A DNA stretch of 20,700 bases from a virus. Shown piece by piece: positions 13,987-19,506 of this stretch. Location of the stretch: the IMG/VR virus record IMGVR_UViG_3300013372_002424, positions 1 to 20,700 of that record; one strand, given 5' to 3'. Under the pieces are notes generated by a model. It saw only the letters and a program-made list of their open reading frames with translations, did not search any database and had not been told where the DNA came from. Position 1 is the stretch's first letter; each line of letters opens with the position of its first letter. The position numbers and the translations under genes are program-made.

Positions 13987-14577
13987 ATGAATCATTTAAG
14001 TCGATGTGTATTTTGCAGTTCAACCTCCTATGGTAGGGGATGTAGGTATTCCACAAACGGAGTGCATTTTCATCCAGACGATTCAAAAAAATGCTCTTAT
14101 TGTGGTTCAACCTCTTATGGAAAGGGATGTAGGTATTCTACTAATGGAGTGCATATTCATGGTATAAACTATAACAGCATGTTGAAAGAGAGGATGGAAG
14201 AAGTGCTAACAAACAAACTATTGTTAACAGAGCTTAAAAAACCGTTCACAGAGTTTGATGCATATAGATTGGGGTTAATAAACGAAAAGGGAAATAAACT
14301 GAAAGAACCCATAACAGAAGAGGAGAACATGGCAATGTCACCAGCCAATAGAACCCTTTTCCAAATTAAGAGATTTTTAGGTTCCAAAATAGAGTTGATA
14401 GAAAACATGGAAATATTAGAAAATCAAAAGCTTTTAAATTTCTCTGTTGAGAAGTATGAGAAGATTTTAGAATATGAAACAAAAATAAACAAGATTTTTG
14501 AAGATTTTCATTCGTTGATACATGAAGCGGAACAAGATAACATATCATTTGAAATATTGGAAGCTCTGATAAAATGA
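13987..14577 (+). CDS. Tandem zinc-knuckle protein with a helical phage domain
   Basis: A 196-aa protein. Two near-identical 29-residue-period units have the pattern C-x2-C-x8-C-x7-H-x-H: C7, C10, C19, H27/H29 and C36, C39, C48, H56/H58, each with S-T-S-Y-G-x-G-C-R-Y-S-T-N-G-V-H. These look like small zinc-binding modules, a type I associate with phage and bacterial proteins but cannot assign a function. After about residue 70 comes a helical region with F-T-E-F-D-A-Y-R-L-G-L-I-N-E-K-G and F-Q-I-K-R-F-L-G-S-K-I-E-L-I, then coiled-coil-like sequence. The stop overlaps the next start (ATGA). Nucleic-acid or protein binding is possible; the function is unknown. Confidence 0.75.
   Translation: MNHLSRCVFCSSTSYGRGCRYSTNGVHFHPDDSKKCSYCGSTSYGKGCRYSTNGVHIHGINYNSMLKERMEEVLTNKLLLTELKKPFTEFDAYRLGLINEKGNKLKEPITEEENMAMSPANRTLFQIKRFLGSKIELIENMEILENQKLLNFSVEKYEKILEYETKINKIFEDFHSLIHEAEQDNISFEILEALIK
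14005..14160 (+). repeat. 87-bp direct duplication encoding the two zinc knuckles
   Basis: The coding segments 14005-14073 and 14092-14160 are clearly related at both DNA and protein level, offset by 87 bp. They represent an internal duplication within the zinc-knuckle protein. Confidence 0.8.
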
Positions 14578-15143
14578 AATTAAATTATAAAGAATTTGAT
14601 AAATCTAGAGTTTGTGTAATTGACTCTTTCCCAATACTGTATAAATCCATTCAAGATGTTATTTATACGTGTGAAACAAACAATATCCCTTTCAATTTCA
14701 TAGGGAGGGGTTCAGGGGATGTGCATAATTTATTCTATCATTTTTGCATAGAGAATATTTTCTATGCTCATAAAAACTGCAAGTCCAAGTATCCAAAGGT
14801 TCTGTTGTTATACCCATTCATGAACTATCAGAAAAACCATAAAATAGCTAACTTTTTCGCAAACAGTAAAATTTTCGAAAAGCTTTTAAAGGTTATTCCC
14901 TTCCCTTATTGTAAATGCTCCACATACAACGACAAGGAGATGGAATCTGCTGCTATATCTACTATTGAAAAACATAGAATAGACTATAACAAGATAACCA
15001 AATTCGCAAACGTTAAAAAACTTACTAGCATATTGAAAAAATTTAAACAGCAGAAACAATTTAGTCATGGGTTTATAGATAATGAAGAACTTGAACTTCA
15101 ACCCCCTGAATTGCCTATAGAAAAAAACAATACAAAAGGATAA
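14574..15143 (+). CDS. Hypothetical protein, 189 aa
   Basis: No family recognised. It begins in an ATGA overlap with the zinc-knuckle gene, so the two are coupled and may act together. The first half has hydrophobic strands (S-R-V-C-V-I-D-S-F-P-I-L, then K-V-L-L-L-Y-P-F-M-N-Y), giving an alpha/beta look. A P-F-P-Y-C-K-C segment is near 102-108. The C-terminal third is Lys-rich, ending in an acidic P/E-rich tail (E-L-E-L-Q-P-P-E-L-P). No membrane segment is seen. Its stop codon TAA forms part of the late-like TAAATA box of the next gene. Confidence 0.7.
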   Translation: MKLNYKEFDKSRVCVIDSFPILYKSIQDVIYTCETNNIPFNFIGRGSGDVHNLFYHFCIENIFYAHKNCKSKYPKVLLLYPFMNYQKNHKIANFFANSKIFEKLLKVIPFPYCKCSTYNDKEMESAAISTIEKHRIDYNKITKFANVKKLTSILKKFKQQKQFSHGFIDNEELELQPPELPIEKNNTKG

Positions 15144-15146
15144 ATA
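15140..15146 (+). promoter_or_regulatory. Late-like ATAAATA box before the proline/threonine-rich gene
   Basis: GATAAATA is a 7/8 match to the T4 late box TATAAATA. It lies 7 nt before ATG 15154 and shares its TAA with the stop of the previous gene. The predicted leader is about 2 nt. Confidence 0.55.
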
Positions 15147-15153
15147 GTGTTAT

Positions 15154-15414
15154 ATGAGTAAATTTGAACAAATCTTTGAACGTGTAAACGCAGAACTAGA
15201 AGAGGGGTATACATCTCCTGCGCCAACCACTGGTGCTCCGACAACACCAGCAACACCAGCAACACCAACTACTCCTCCAGTAGCAGGAACAAAGCCTCCT
15301 ACAACTACATACGATTCTACTCATCCAGCTATTCAAAACATAGCTAAAGAGACAGACCCTAATAAGATATTGAAGATGTTTCAAGATTTGAAAATTGCCT
15401 TACCGCCTAAATAA
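15154..15414 (+). CDS. Pro/Thr/Ala-rich small protein with capsid-targeting-like N terminus
   Basis: An 86-aa protein in three parts. The first is a short amphipathic N terminus M-S-K-F-E-Q-I-F-E-R-V-N-A-E-L-E-E-G, ending in L-E-E-G at 15-18, a fit to the T4 gp21-type cleavage site [L/I]-x-E before a small residue. The second is a disordered T/P/A linker with T-P-A-T-P-A-T-P repeats. The third is a short helical C terminus (H-P-A-I-Q-N-I-A-K-E...I-L-K-M-F-Q-D-L). It follows a GATAAATA late-like box. Layout and promoter suggest an internal or structural virion protein (inference); no family is recognised. Confidence 0.7.
   Translation: MSKFEQIFERVNAELEEGYTSPAPTTGAPTTPATPATPTTPPVAGTKPPTTTYDSTHPAIQNIAKETDPNKILKMFQDLKIALPPK
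15242..15268 (+). repeat. 9-nt tandem repeat in the Thr/Pro/Ala linker
   Basis: CAACACCAG repeats twice perfectly, with a third copy differing at the last base, in frame. It encodes the repeated T-P-A units. Length variation between relatives is likely. Confidence 0.75.
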
Positions 15415-15417
15415 TAG

Positions 15418-15445
15418 TTGAAATAGGAGTTATACGTGTTATAAT
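15418..15445 (+). promoter_or_regulatory. Sigma70-like promoter before the 98-aa gene
   Basis: TTGAAA - 16 bp - TATAAT, 5/6 and 6/6 matches. The -10 box abuts the ATG at 15446, so transcription should start near 15452, just before the in-frame ATG at 15455. Confidence 0.65.
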
Positions 15446-15742
15446 ATGTTCAATATGAATAACACATCATCTAATGAAATAATAGAATTATCTTTAACTA
15501 AAAAACAATGCAATGCCATTTTAGAAGCTTTGCTATTCTCTTCATCGGTTGATATATGTAGTGATTGGAAGGAAAAGCAATCAAAATTAGCAATCAATAC
15601 AGTTAAAGATATAAACAAACAATTAAAAAACGATATAAATCTCGAAAATATATATCTGTTTAAAAACGAAGAGTATCATGATACTATAACAGAAGATATA
15701 GTTAAAGAACTATCAGGCTTTATAAGAGAAGAACACATCTAA
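15446..15742 (+). CDS. Hypothetical protein, 98 aa
   Basis: A small acidic, mostly helical protein with L-S-L-T-K-K-Q-C-N-A-I-L-E-A-L-L-F-S-S-S-V-D near the N terminus. I have the impression of similar short phage proteins but no known function. Two ATGs compete. The one at 15446 directly touches the TATAAT box. The one at 15455 (three codons later) would be the leaderless start of a transcript from that promoter and may be the real one. It ends 1 nt before the next gene. No metal or catalytic motif is seen. Confidence 0.68.
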   Translation: MFNMNNTSSNEIIELSLTKKQCNAILEALLFSSSVDICSDWKEKQSKLAINTVKDINKQLKNDINLENIYLFKNEEYHDTITEDIVKELSGFIREEHI

Positions 15743-15743
15743 C

Positions 15744-15938
15744 ATGAGTGAAGCGTATTACTTGTTCTTAGATGATGAACGAGATTTAAAAAATGTTAAA
15801 TGGGTGGAGTTACCAAAAGATTATAGAAAATGGTATGTAGTTAATTCCATGAATCCAATAGGTAAGGAAAACATAATTTCATACATAGAACAATTTGTAT
15901 CCCATCACGGCTTAAAAAGATTAGAAAATCTGTATTGA
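15744..15938 (+). CDS. Truncated cyclic-phosphate-receiver (cREC)-like protein
   Basis: A 64-aa ORF. Y-L-F-L-D-D-E-R at 6-13 followed by V-K-W-V-E-L-P and W-Y-V-V-N-S looks like the first half of the receiver-like cREC domain, in which L-F-L-D-D-x-R and a later S-x-D-H-D-L-G carry the acidic residues. Here the frame stops soon after Y-I-E-Q-F-V and the D-H-D-L part is absent. The downstream DNA is the promoter of the next gene, so the missing half is not in another frame. It is probably a remnant or a minimal version. Homology is judged by eye only. Confidence 0.5.
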   Translation: MSEAYYLFLDDERDLKNVKWVELPKDYRKWYVVNSMNPIGKENIISYIEQFVSHHGLKRLENLY

Positions 15939-15956
15939 AATTCTCAGAGATAACGT

Positions 15957-15963
15957 TTAAATA
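15957..15963 (+). promoter_or_regulatory. Late-like TTAAATA box before the P-loop protein
   Basis: TTAAATA, 6 nt before ATG 15970, with a predicted leader of about 1 nt. A TTGAAA at 15935-15940 lies 16 bp before TTAAAT, so the site may also work as a weak sigma70-type promoter. Confidence 0.5.
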
Positions 15964-15969
15964 TAAAAT

Positions 15970-16605
15970 ATGAAAATAGCCTTTGTCAGCACTCATAGCA
16001 ACGGGAAAACTAAATTAGTTGAAGACTTTCTTCAAAGATGGCCAATGTATAAAAGAACAGAGTTCCAATATAGAGACGCCATAAAGGATAAAAAATTAAA
16101 ACTGAACCAAAAAGGCGATAAAAAAAGTCAGAAGATTATACTGGATGCGATGATTGACGAAATTCAATCAGCATCAGCATCCAACGATGAATTCATGGTT
16201 TTTGATGGATGTATAGTGGAAAATGTGGCATATTCTCTTTGGCTGAACTCTCAAGGTCTTGGTAAAGTAGATGATGATTTCATAAATGATTCTCGCGTGA
16301 TAATAAATCAAACCATTAAACAATTTGATTTGATTTTCTTCTCTCCATTAAGAGAAGAAATTAAATTGGGTAGAAAGGTATGTGACGAGAATCTTTCATA
16401 TAGAAAAGAAATAAATTATATATTAGATGCTATGGTCAGCACATACGATAAAAATAAGGGCATATATTTCCCCATAAATGACTGTCCAGCAGTGATTAGA
16501 CTTGAAGGCCCACCAGATTTGAGGGTGGAACAACTACATTTATACATTAAAAATAATGGCAAATGTTTCGGGGAAGAAGATGGAAGTTTAATCACCGCGC
16601 CATAA
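15970..16605 (+). CDS. AAA_28/NadR-like P-loop kinase or ATPase
   Basis: A 211-aa P-loop protein. The Walker A region S-T-H-S-N-G-K-T-K-L at 7-16 matches the G-T-H-S-x-G-K-T-T-L pattern of the AAA_28/nicotinamide-riboside-kinase-like group, except that the first Gly is Ser. V-F-D-G-C-I-V-E-N-V-A-Y at 77-88 corresponds to the D-R-x-x-x-D-x-x-A-Y segment of the same group, with Glu replacing an Asp. F-F-S-P-L-R-E-E follows later. Members phosphorylate small nucleoside-type substrates. A role in nucleotide or NAD metabolism is possible but not shown. No Shine-Dalgarno site; a late-like box lies 6 nt before the ATG. Confidence 0.72.
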   Translation: MKIAFVSTHSNGKTKLVEDFLQRWPMYKRTEFQYRDAIKDKKLKLNQKGDKKSQKIILDAMIDEIQSASASNDEFMVFDGCIVENVAYSLWLNSQGLGKVDDDFINDSRVIINQTIKQFDLIFFSPLREEIKLGRKVCDENLSYRKEINYILDAMVSTYDKNKGIYFPINDCPAVIRLEGPPDLRVEQLHLYIKNNGKCFGEEDGSLITAP

Positions 16606-16619
16606 TATCACTAAAAACA

Positions 16620-16626
16620 ATAAATA
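16620..16626 (+). promoter_or_regulatory. Late-like ATAAATA box before the 78-aa gene
   Basis: AATAAATA (7/8 match to TATAAATA), 6 nt before ATG 16633, followed by TATAAT immediately abutting the ATG. The predicted late leader is about 1 nt. Confidence 0.5.
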
Positions 16627-16632
16627 TATAAT

Positions 16633-16869
16633 ATGTCTAATTCATTAAAAAATATTTACACTAAACAGGTTTTATTAAAAGAAGAGGATGTTAAAACCTC
16701 AAAATTGGAAGAATCCGATCTGACAAAATCTAGAGATGTTTTATCTACTTCAATGAAAAACATTATAACGATGATAGATAAACCTACAGATAAAATAGAA
16801 GAGTTGTTGGAGTATATTCGTGAGGAAGCTATGACTGCCATGATTGATTCTGGTGTAGAAAAAGACTAG
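16633..16869 (+). CDS. Hypothetical small helical protein, 78 aa
   Basis: A small, charged, helical protein of unknown family. The start M-S-N-S-L-K-N-I-Y-T-K-Q-V-L-L-K-E-E is amphipathic and has an L-K-E at 15-17, which loosely fits the [L/I]-x-E cleavage pattern seen at other late-type genes here. Several further L-x-E sites follow (K-L-E-E). The C-terminal half looks like one helix (I-E-E-L-L-E-Y-I-R-E-E). A late-like box precedes it. No catalytic or metal motif is seen. Confidence 0.62.
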   Translation: MSNSLKNIYTKQVLLKEEDVKTSKLEESDLTKSRDVLSTSMKNIITMIDKPTDKIEELLEYIREEAMTAMIDSGVEKD

Positions 16870-16876
16870 ATTGTTA

Positions 16877-16904
16877 TTGACTTTATGGTTGGAAGAGGTA
16901 GAAT
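16877..16904 (+). promoter_or_regulatory. Sigma70-like promoter before the second 78-aa gene
   Basis: TTGACT - 16 bp - TAGAAT, 5/6 at both hexamers. The predicted transcription start is about 5 nt before ATG 16916. Confidence 0.6.
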
Positions 16905-16915
16905 ACCTGTCCAAT

Positions 16916-17152
16916 ATGAAAATAAACAATACAATCGTAATCAAATCAATCCAAGATATTGCAGGAGTTAAAACATCTCTCGCAAATGCATCCAGAGAAG
17001 TTAAAAGTTTTCTAGTGGAGAATTATATAAACCATTCGAAATACACCTTTTTGGGGTGTGTAGATAGAACTTGTGACGCTATTCTCGTTGCTAGATATCA
17101 TAATGTTAGAGATTTCGGTGGTCGATTTGCCAAAGTTAAAATTGCTCGATAA
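16916..17152 (+). CDS. Hypothetical small protein, 78 aa
   Basis: No family recognised. I use ATG 16916. A TTG at 16871 is in frame but lies upstream of the sigma70-like promoter, so it would not be on that transcript. The sequence has an N-terminal helix-like part (I-K-S-I-Q-D-I-A-G-V-K-T-S-L), a strand with Y-T-F-L-G-C-V-D-R-T-C-D-A-I-L-V-A-R and a basic end (F-G-G-R-F-A-K-V-K-I-A-R). Two Cys lie 6 apart. Possibly an early or middle regulatory protein, judged from promoter type only. Confidence 0.6.
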   Translation: MKINNTIVIKSIQDIAGVKTSLANASREVKSFLVENYINHSKYTFLGCVDRTCDAILVARYHNVRDFGGRFAKVKIAR

Positions 17153-17185
17153 ACAGGTGTAAAACCATAATAATAAAGATTTTAT

Positions 17186-17800
17186 ATGACGCCTTCTCCT
17201 TTTTTAAAAGACGTTTGTATAATTAAAGGTATGGCGAAACCCGAAAAACCGAAGAAAAATGAAGATGATACAACACGTTTAAATCCTAGGAAAAATTCCA
17301 TAACATGCATTTTAACTGGTAAAGTATTCAATTACAGTAAAGCCAAATTAGAAAAGGAAGCGAAGAAATTAAAATTTTCCACAGTCGAAGAATATGTTGA
17401 ATATTACATATGCAAAGACGCTAGAAAACTTTTAAAAGAGGGATTCAAAGAGGGAGACATAAGAAAGAAATATAGTTGCGAAATATCTAAATATATACCT
17501 TTAAACATATTGAAATGTTACGTTAAAAAATTCAAAAACAGAGAGAAAATTGAACGTAAACAGAAGAAAGCACTGATTAAAGATATAATAGAAAGTAATA
17601 GCAGAACCATAGAAAACTACTCTATCAATCGTGATGTTAAAAGAGATTCATACGATCTTAATAAAGCAGAGCATGTTGCTATTTTGACAAGGGGTGCATG
17701 TTGGCGACCCGATTACTATCTTGATAATGATAGAACTTGCGTAGTGTGTCCACTCTTTAAAGATTGTGAATGTAGAATAAAAAAGATGCCCAAAAAATAA
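17186..17800 (+). CDS. Basic protein with C-terminal Cys cluster
   Basis: A 204-aa, strongly basic, helical protein. N-terminal I-T-C-I-L-T-G-K-V-F-N-Y-S (39-51) resembles a treble-clef-like start. The C terminus has C-W-R-P-D-Y-Y, then C-V-V-C-P-L-F-K-D-C-E-C: five Cys in the pattern C-x13-C-x2-C-x5-C-x-C, likely binding zinc or an iron-sulfur cluster. The middle is Lys-rich with T-V-E-E-Y-V-E-Y-Y. The family is unknown; DNA or RNA binding is plausible. ATG 17186 follows an AATAAAGA sequence. An in-frame ATG at 17231 (M-A-K-P-E-K), preceded by TATAAT, is a serious alternative start. The stop is 1 nt before the nuclease gene. Confidence 0.65.
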   Translation: MTPSPFLKDVCIIKGMAKPEKPKKNEDDTTRLNPRKNSITCILTGKVFNYSKAKLEKEAKKLKFSTVEEYVEYYICKDARKLLKEGFKEGDIRKKYSCEISKYIPLNILKCYVKKFKNREKIERKQKKALIKDIIESNSRTIENYSINRDVKRDSYDLNKAEHVAILTRGACWRPDYYLDNDRTCVVCPLFKDCECRIKKMPKK

Positions 17801-17801
17801 T

Positions 17802-18608
17802 ATGTTCAAAGATTTATTAAGTTTACAGATTTTTAATAAGATTACATTTTTTGAAAAGGGTCACAAATACACAGTAGATGGGAAACCTGCTCCAATGTCA
17901 GTTTCTAAATTGATTGGATGTTACGAACCAGAATTCGCCACAGACGAGATATCAAAAAGAAAGGCACATCAATTGGGCGTATCACAAGAAGAGATACTTG
18001 AAATATGGAGAATAAAAAACCTGTTTTCCACACAACAGGGAACAATACTACACTATTACATAGATAATTATTTCAGGAATAGAATATCTTCCTTTGAAGA
18101 CATTGATAAAAATCACGACTCTTTTGACGCAGAAACGAAAAGTAAACTGAGAAACAATTTAAAAATCCTGATAGGATATTTCGATAATTTCTATAACGAT
18201 CATAAACACCTTTTACCGATTAAAAACGAATTCGTGTTGGGAGACATAGACGACACTAATATTTGTGGAACGTTAGACCTTTTAGTTTATAACACTCGAA
18301 TAGGGGAATATGAAATATATGATTTCAAAACCAATAGAGAGTTTAAAATGAAAAGCGAATACAATAATAAATTTCTAGAACCAGTATCGCATTTGGATGT
18401 CTGTGAAAATGATATATATGCCCTGCAAATGTCCTTGTATCAATTGCTTTTGGAAAAATATACAACCATAAAGATTGCAGGTAATTATGCCGTTTGGTTT
18501 TATTCCAAGAATGATAATTATAAAATCTTTAAAATGGAAGATAGAAGAAAAGAAGCTGGTCTATTGCTTCAACATGTAAAATCCACTATTTCAATTTCAA
18601 AACAGTGA
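17802..18608 (+). CDS. PD-(D/E)XK family exonuclease (RecB/Cas4-like fold)
   Basis: A 268-aa protein with RecB-type nuclease motifs in order: Q-G-T-I-L-H at 79-84 (motif with His), E143 in K-N-E-F-V-L, G-T-L-D-L-L at 156-161 (D159), Y-D-F-K-T-N at 173-178 (D174-x-K176), and Q-M-S-L-Y at 209-213 (Q-x3-Y). These residues bind two metals and cut DNA in the family. The absence of a Cys cluster argues against Cas4 proper. It is probably a phage DNA-processing exonuclease. It is coupled to the basic Cys-cluster protein before it, and its 3' end overlaps the opposite-strand membrane-protein gene by 23 bp. Confidence 0.85.
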   Translation: MFKDLLSLQIFNKITFFEKGHKYTVDGKPAPMSVSKLIGCYEPEFATDEISKRKAHQLGVSQEEILEIWRIKNLFSTQQGTILHYYIDNYFRNRISSFEDIDKNHDSFDAETKSKLRNNLKILIGYFDNFYNDHKHLLPIKNEFVLGDIDDTNICGTLDLLVYNTRIGEYEIYDFKTNREFKMKSEYNNKFLEPVSHLDVCENDIYALQMSLYQLLLEKYTTIKIAGNYAVWFYSKNDNYKIFKMEDRRKEAGLLLQHVKSTISISKQ

Positions 18609-18924
18609 AATATATAATCAATGTTGTTATATATACTGGAAAGGCGTTAATGTCTCTCTCCAATAGAATTGACAATATCATACCTAAACATACAGGACAA
18701 GATATCAATTTAATGAAAAATTTGCATACTCTGTTTTCCACCACTAAACGTTTAGAGAAAATATATTGATGTATCGGTTTGTTTTCACCGTTTTCTAGAA
18801 AATCTTTTATCAGAAAATCTAATTTAAACAATTTCAGATATTCCACTAAGGAATCCGTATTAAACCATAAAAACAATATGGTTGAAACTATACAAGCATC
18901 TTTAAAAATGTATTCCACTATCAT
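18586..18924 (-). CDS. Small membrane protein with C-P-V-C motif, opposite strand
   Basis: A 112-aa protein, the only leftward gene inside the rightward block. Hydrophobic segments are at about 9-20, 78-88 and 93-109. W-F-N-T-D-S-L-V-E-Y at 20-29 and F-F-I-K-L-I-S-C-P-V-C-L-G at 69-81 resemble a common T4-like phage membrane-protein type (DUF1360-like impression). ATG 18924 is chosen; a TTG at 18951 could add nine residues. It converges on, and overlaps by 23 bp, the nuclease gene and is divergent from the Pro/Ala-rich gene. C-P-V-C next to a membrane helix may be a redox or metal site. The function is unknown. Confidence 0.72.
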   Translation of the reverse strand: MIVEYIFKDACIVSTILFLWFNTDSLVEYLKLFKLDFLIKDFLENGENKPIHQYIFSKRLVVENRVCKFFIKLISCPVCLGMILSILLERDINAFPVYITTLIIYFTVLKLK

Positions 18925-18970
18925 ATATATCGAAATATCACTTAATTTCAAGAAAATTGGTGTATCTGAG

Positions 18971-18977
18971 ATAAATA
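18971..18977 (+). promoter_or_regulatory. Late-like ATAAATA box before the 140-aa gene
   Basis: GATAAATA, a 7/8 match to the T4 late box, 12 nt before ATG 18990. The predicted leader is about 7 nt, without a Shine-Dalgarno sequence. Confidence 0.55.
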
Positions 18978-18989
18978 ATCTTACTACAT

Positions 18990-19412
18990 ATGAAATTTGA
19001 CGCTCTTTACAAGAAAATATACGAACAGGAAGGTGGGGTTCCTAATCCTAATGATATTAAGGTTGAACCTGCACCAGTTCCAACGTCAGTTCAACCAGTA
19101 AACGGAGAAATTCCTCCTAGTGCTGATGCAAACGGTGCTGCTGGCGCAAAAACCCTTATTGATTACGTTACATTGCTAGACAATGCAATAGATGCCCTAA
19201 ACGGAACAGAAACCGATTCTTTACAGCGTTTACTGAAGGTTTTGGACAAACAAGGAACAGCTTTTGAGGGCATATCCGATGAACTATGGCACGAAATAAA
19301 CCGCGCTGCTGAATCAATTGTTGGTGTCACCACAATGCTAAAGGGTTATATTAACCTTTACGCACCAGAAACGGCTGCTGCTCCTGCTCCAGAACAACCA
19401 ATAGAACAATAA
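18990..19412 (+). CDS. Pro/Ala-rich protein with capsid-targeting-like N terminus
   Basis: A 140-aa protein. The start M-K-F-D-A-L-Y-K-K-I-Y-E-Q-E-G-G is an amphipathic helix with I-Y-E at 10-12 and E-G at 14-15, like the prohead-protease-removed leader of T4 internal proteins. A P/V/A-rich disordered stretch (about 17-50) follows, then a helical domain (I-D-Y-V-T-L-L-D-N-A-I-D-A-L-N-G...) and an A-P-E-P tail. The plan matches the 86-aa gene at 15154: leader, disordered linker, short helical part. A GATAAATA late-like box precedes it. Probably a virion-associated protein (inference); no family is recognised. Confidence 0.72.
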   Translation: MKFDALYKKIYEQEGGVPNPNDIKVEPAPVPTSVQPVNGEIPPSADANGAAGAKTLIDYVTLLDNAIDALNGTETDSLQRLLKVLDKQGTAFEGISDELWHEINRAAESIVGVTTMLKGYINLYAPETAAAPAPEQPIEQ

Positions 19413-19417
19413 CGCTG

Positions 19418-19463
19418 ATTCTCTTGCTGCTACCGATTGCTGGCGGCTAAGTCCTGAGAGGAT
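19418..19463 (+). other. GC-richer structured segment between the 140-aa gene and the primase
   Basis: ATTCTCT (19418-19424) can pair with AGAGGAT (19457-19463). Inside it GCTGCTA (19426-19432) can pair with TGGCGGC (19441-19447), including G-U pairs. The result is a two-part stem with an 8-nt loop and a 9-nt bulge. The composition is richer in GC than the surroundings. It lies 5 nt after a stop and before the primase promoter. It could be a terminator-like or regulatory RNA, or a protein-binding site. No known RNA family is recognised. Confidence 0.4.
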
Positions 19464-19472
19464 GCTTATATC

Positions 19473-19500
19473 TTGATTTTCTACAAACATGTGTTAACAT
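19473..19500 (+). promoter_or_regulatory. Sigma70-like promoter of the primase gene with paired ACATGT sites
   Basis: TTGATT - 16 bp - TAACAT, ending 6 nt before ATG 19507, so the transcript would be close to leaderless. ACATGT palindromes at 19487-19492 and 19497-19502, 10 bp apart (one helical turn), overlap the -10 and could be an operator. Confidence 0.5.
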
Positions 19501-19506
19501 GTTCAT

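Noticed and set aside
15196-15384. Leftward Cys/Trp-rich open frame that looks like a metal-binding peptide
   Set aside because: It is the antisense of the Thr/Pro/Ala repeat codons at 15242-15268. The Cys/Trp richness is a by-product of the repeat.
16871-17152. Longer form of the second 78-aa protein starting at TTG 16871
   Set aside because: The TTG lies upstream of the -35 of a good sigma70-like promoter and has no ribosome site. ATG 16916 is better placed.
17218-17223. TATAAT 7 nt before ATG 17231 as a promoter for a shorter Cys-cluster protein
   Set aside because: No -35-like hexamer at 16-18 bp. TATAAT is frequent by chance in this AT-rich DNA, so it is kept only as an alternative start note.
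19451-19464. CTGAGA element suggesting a TPP (thi-box) riboswitch
   Set aside because: The other conserved thi-box segments and the helices needed around it are absent, and the downstream gene is a primase.
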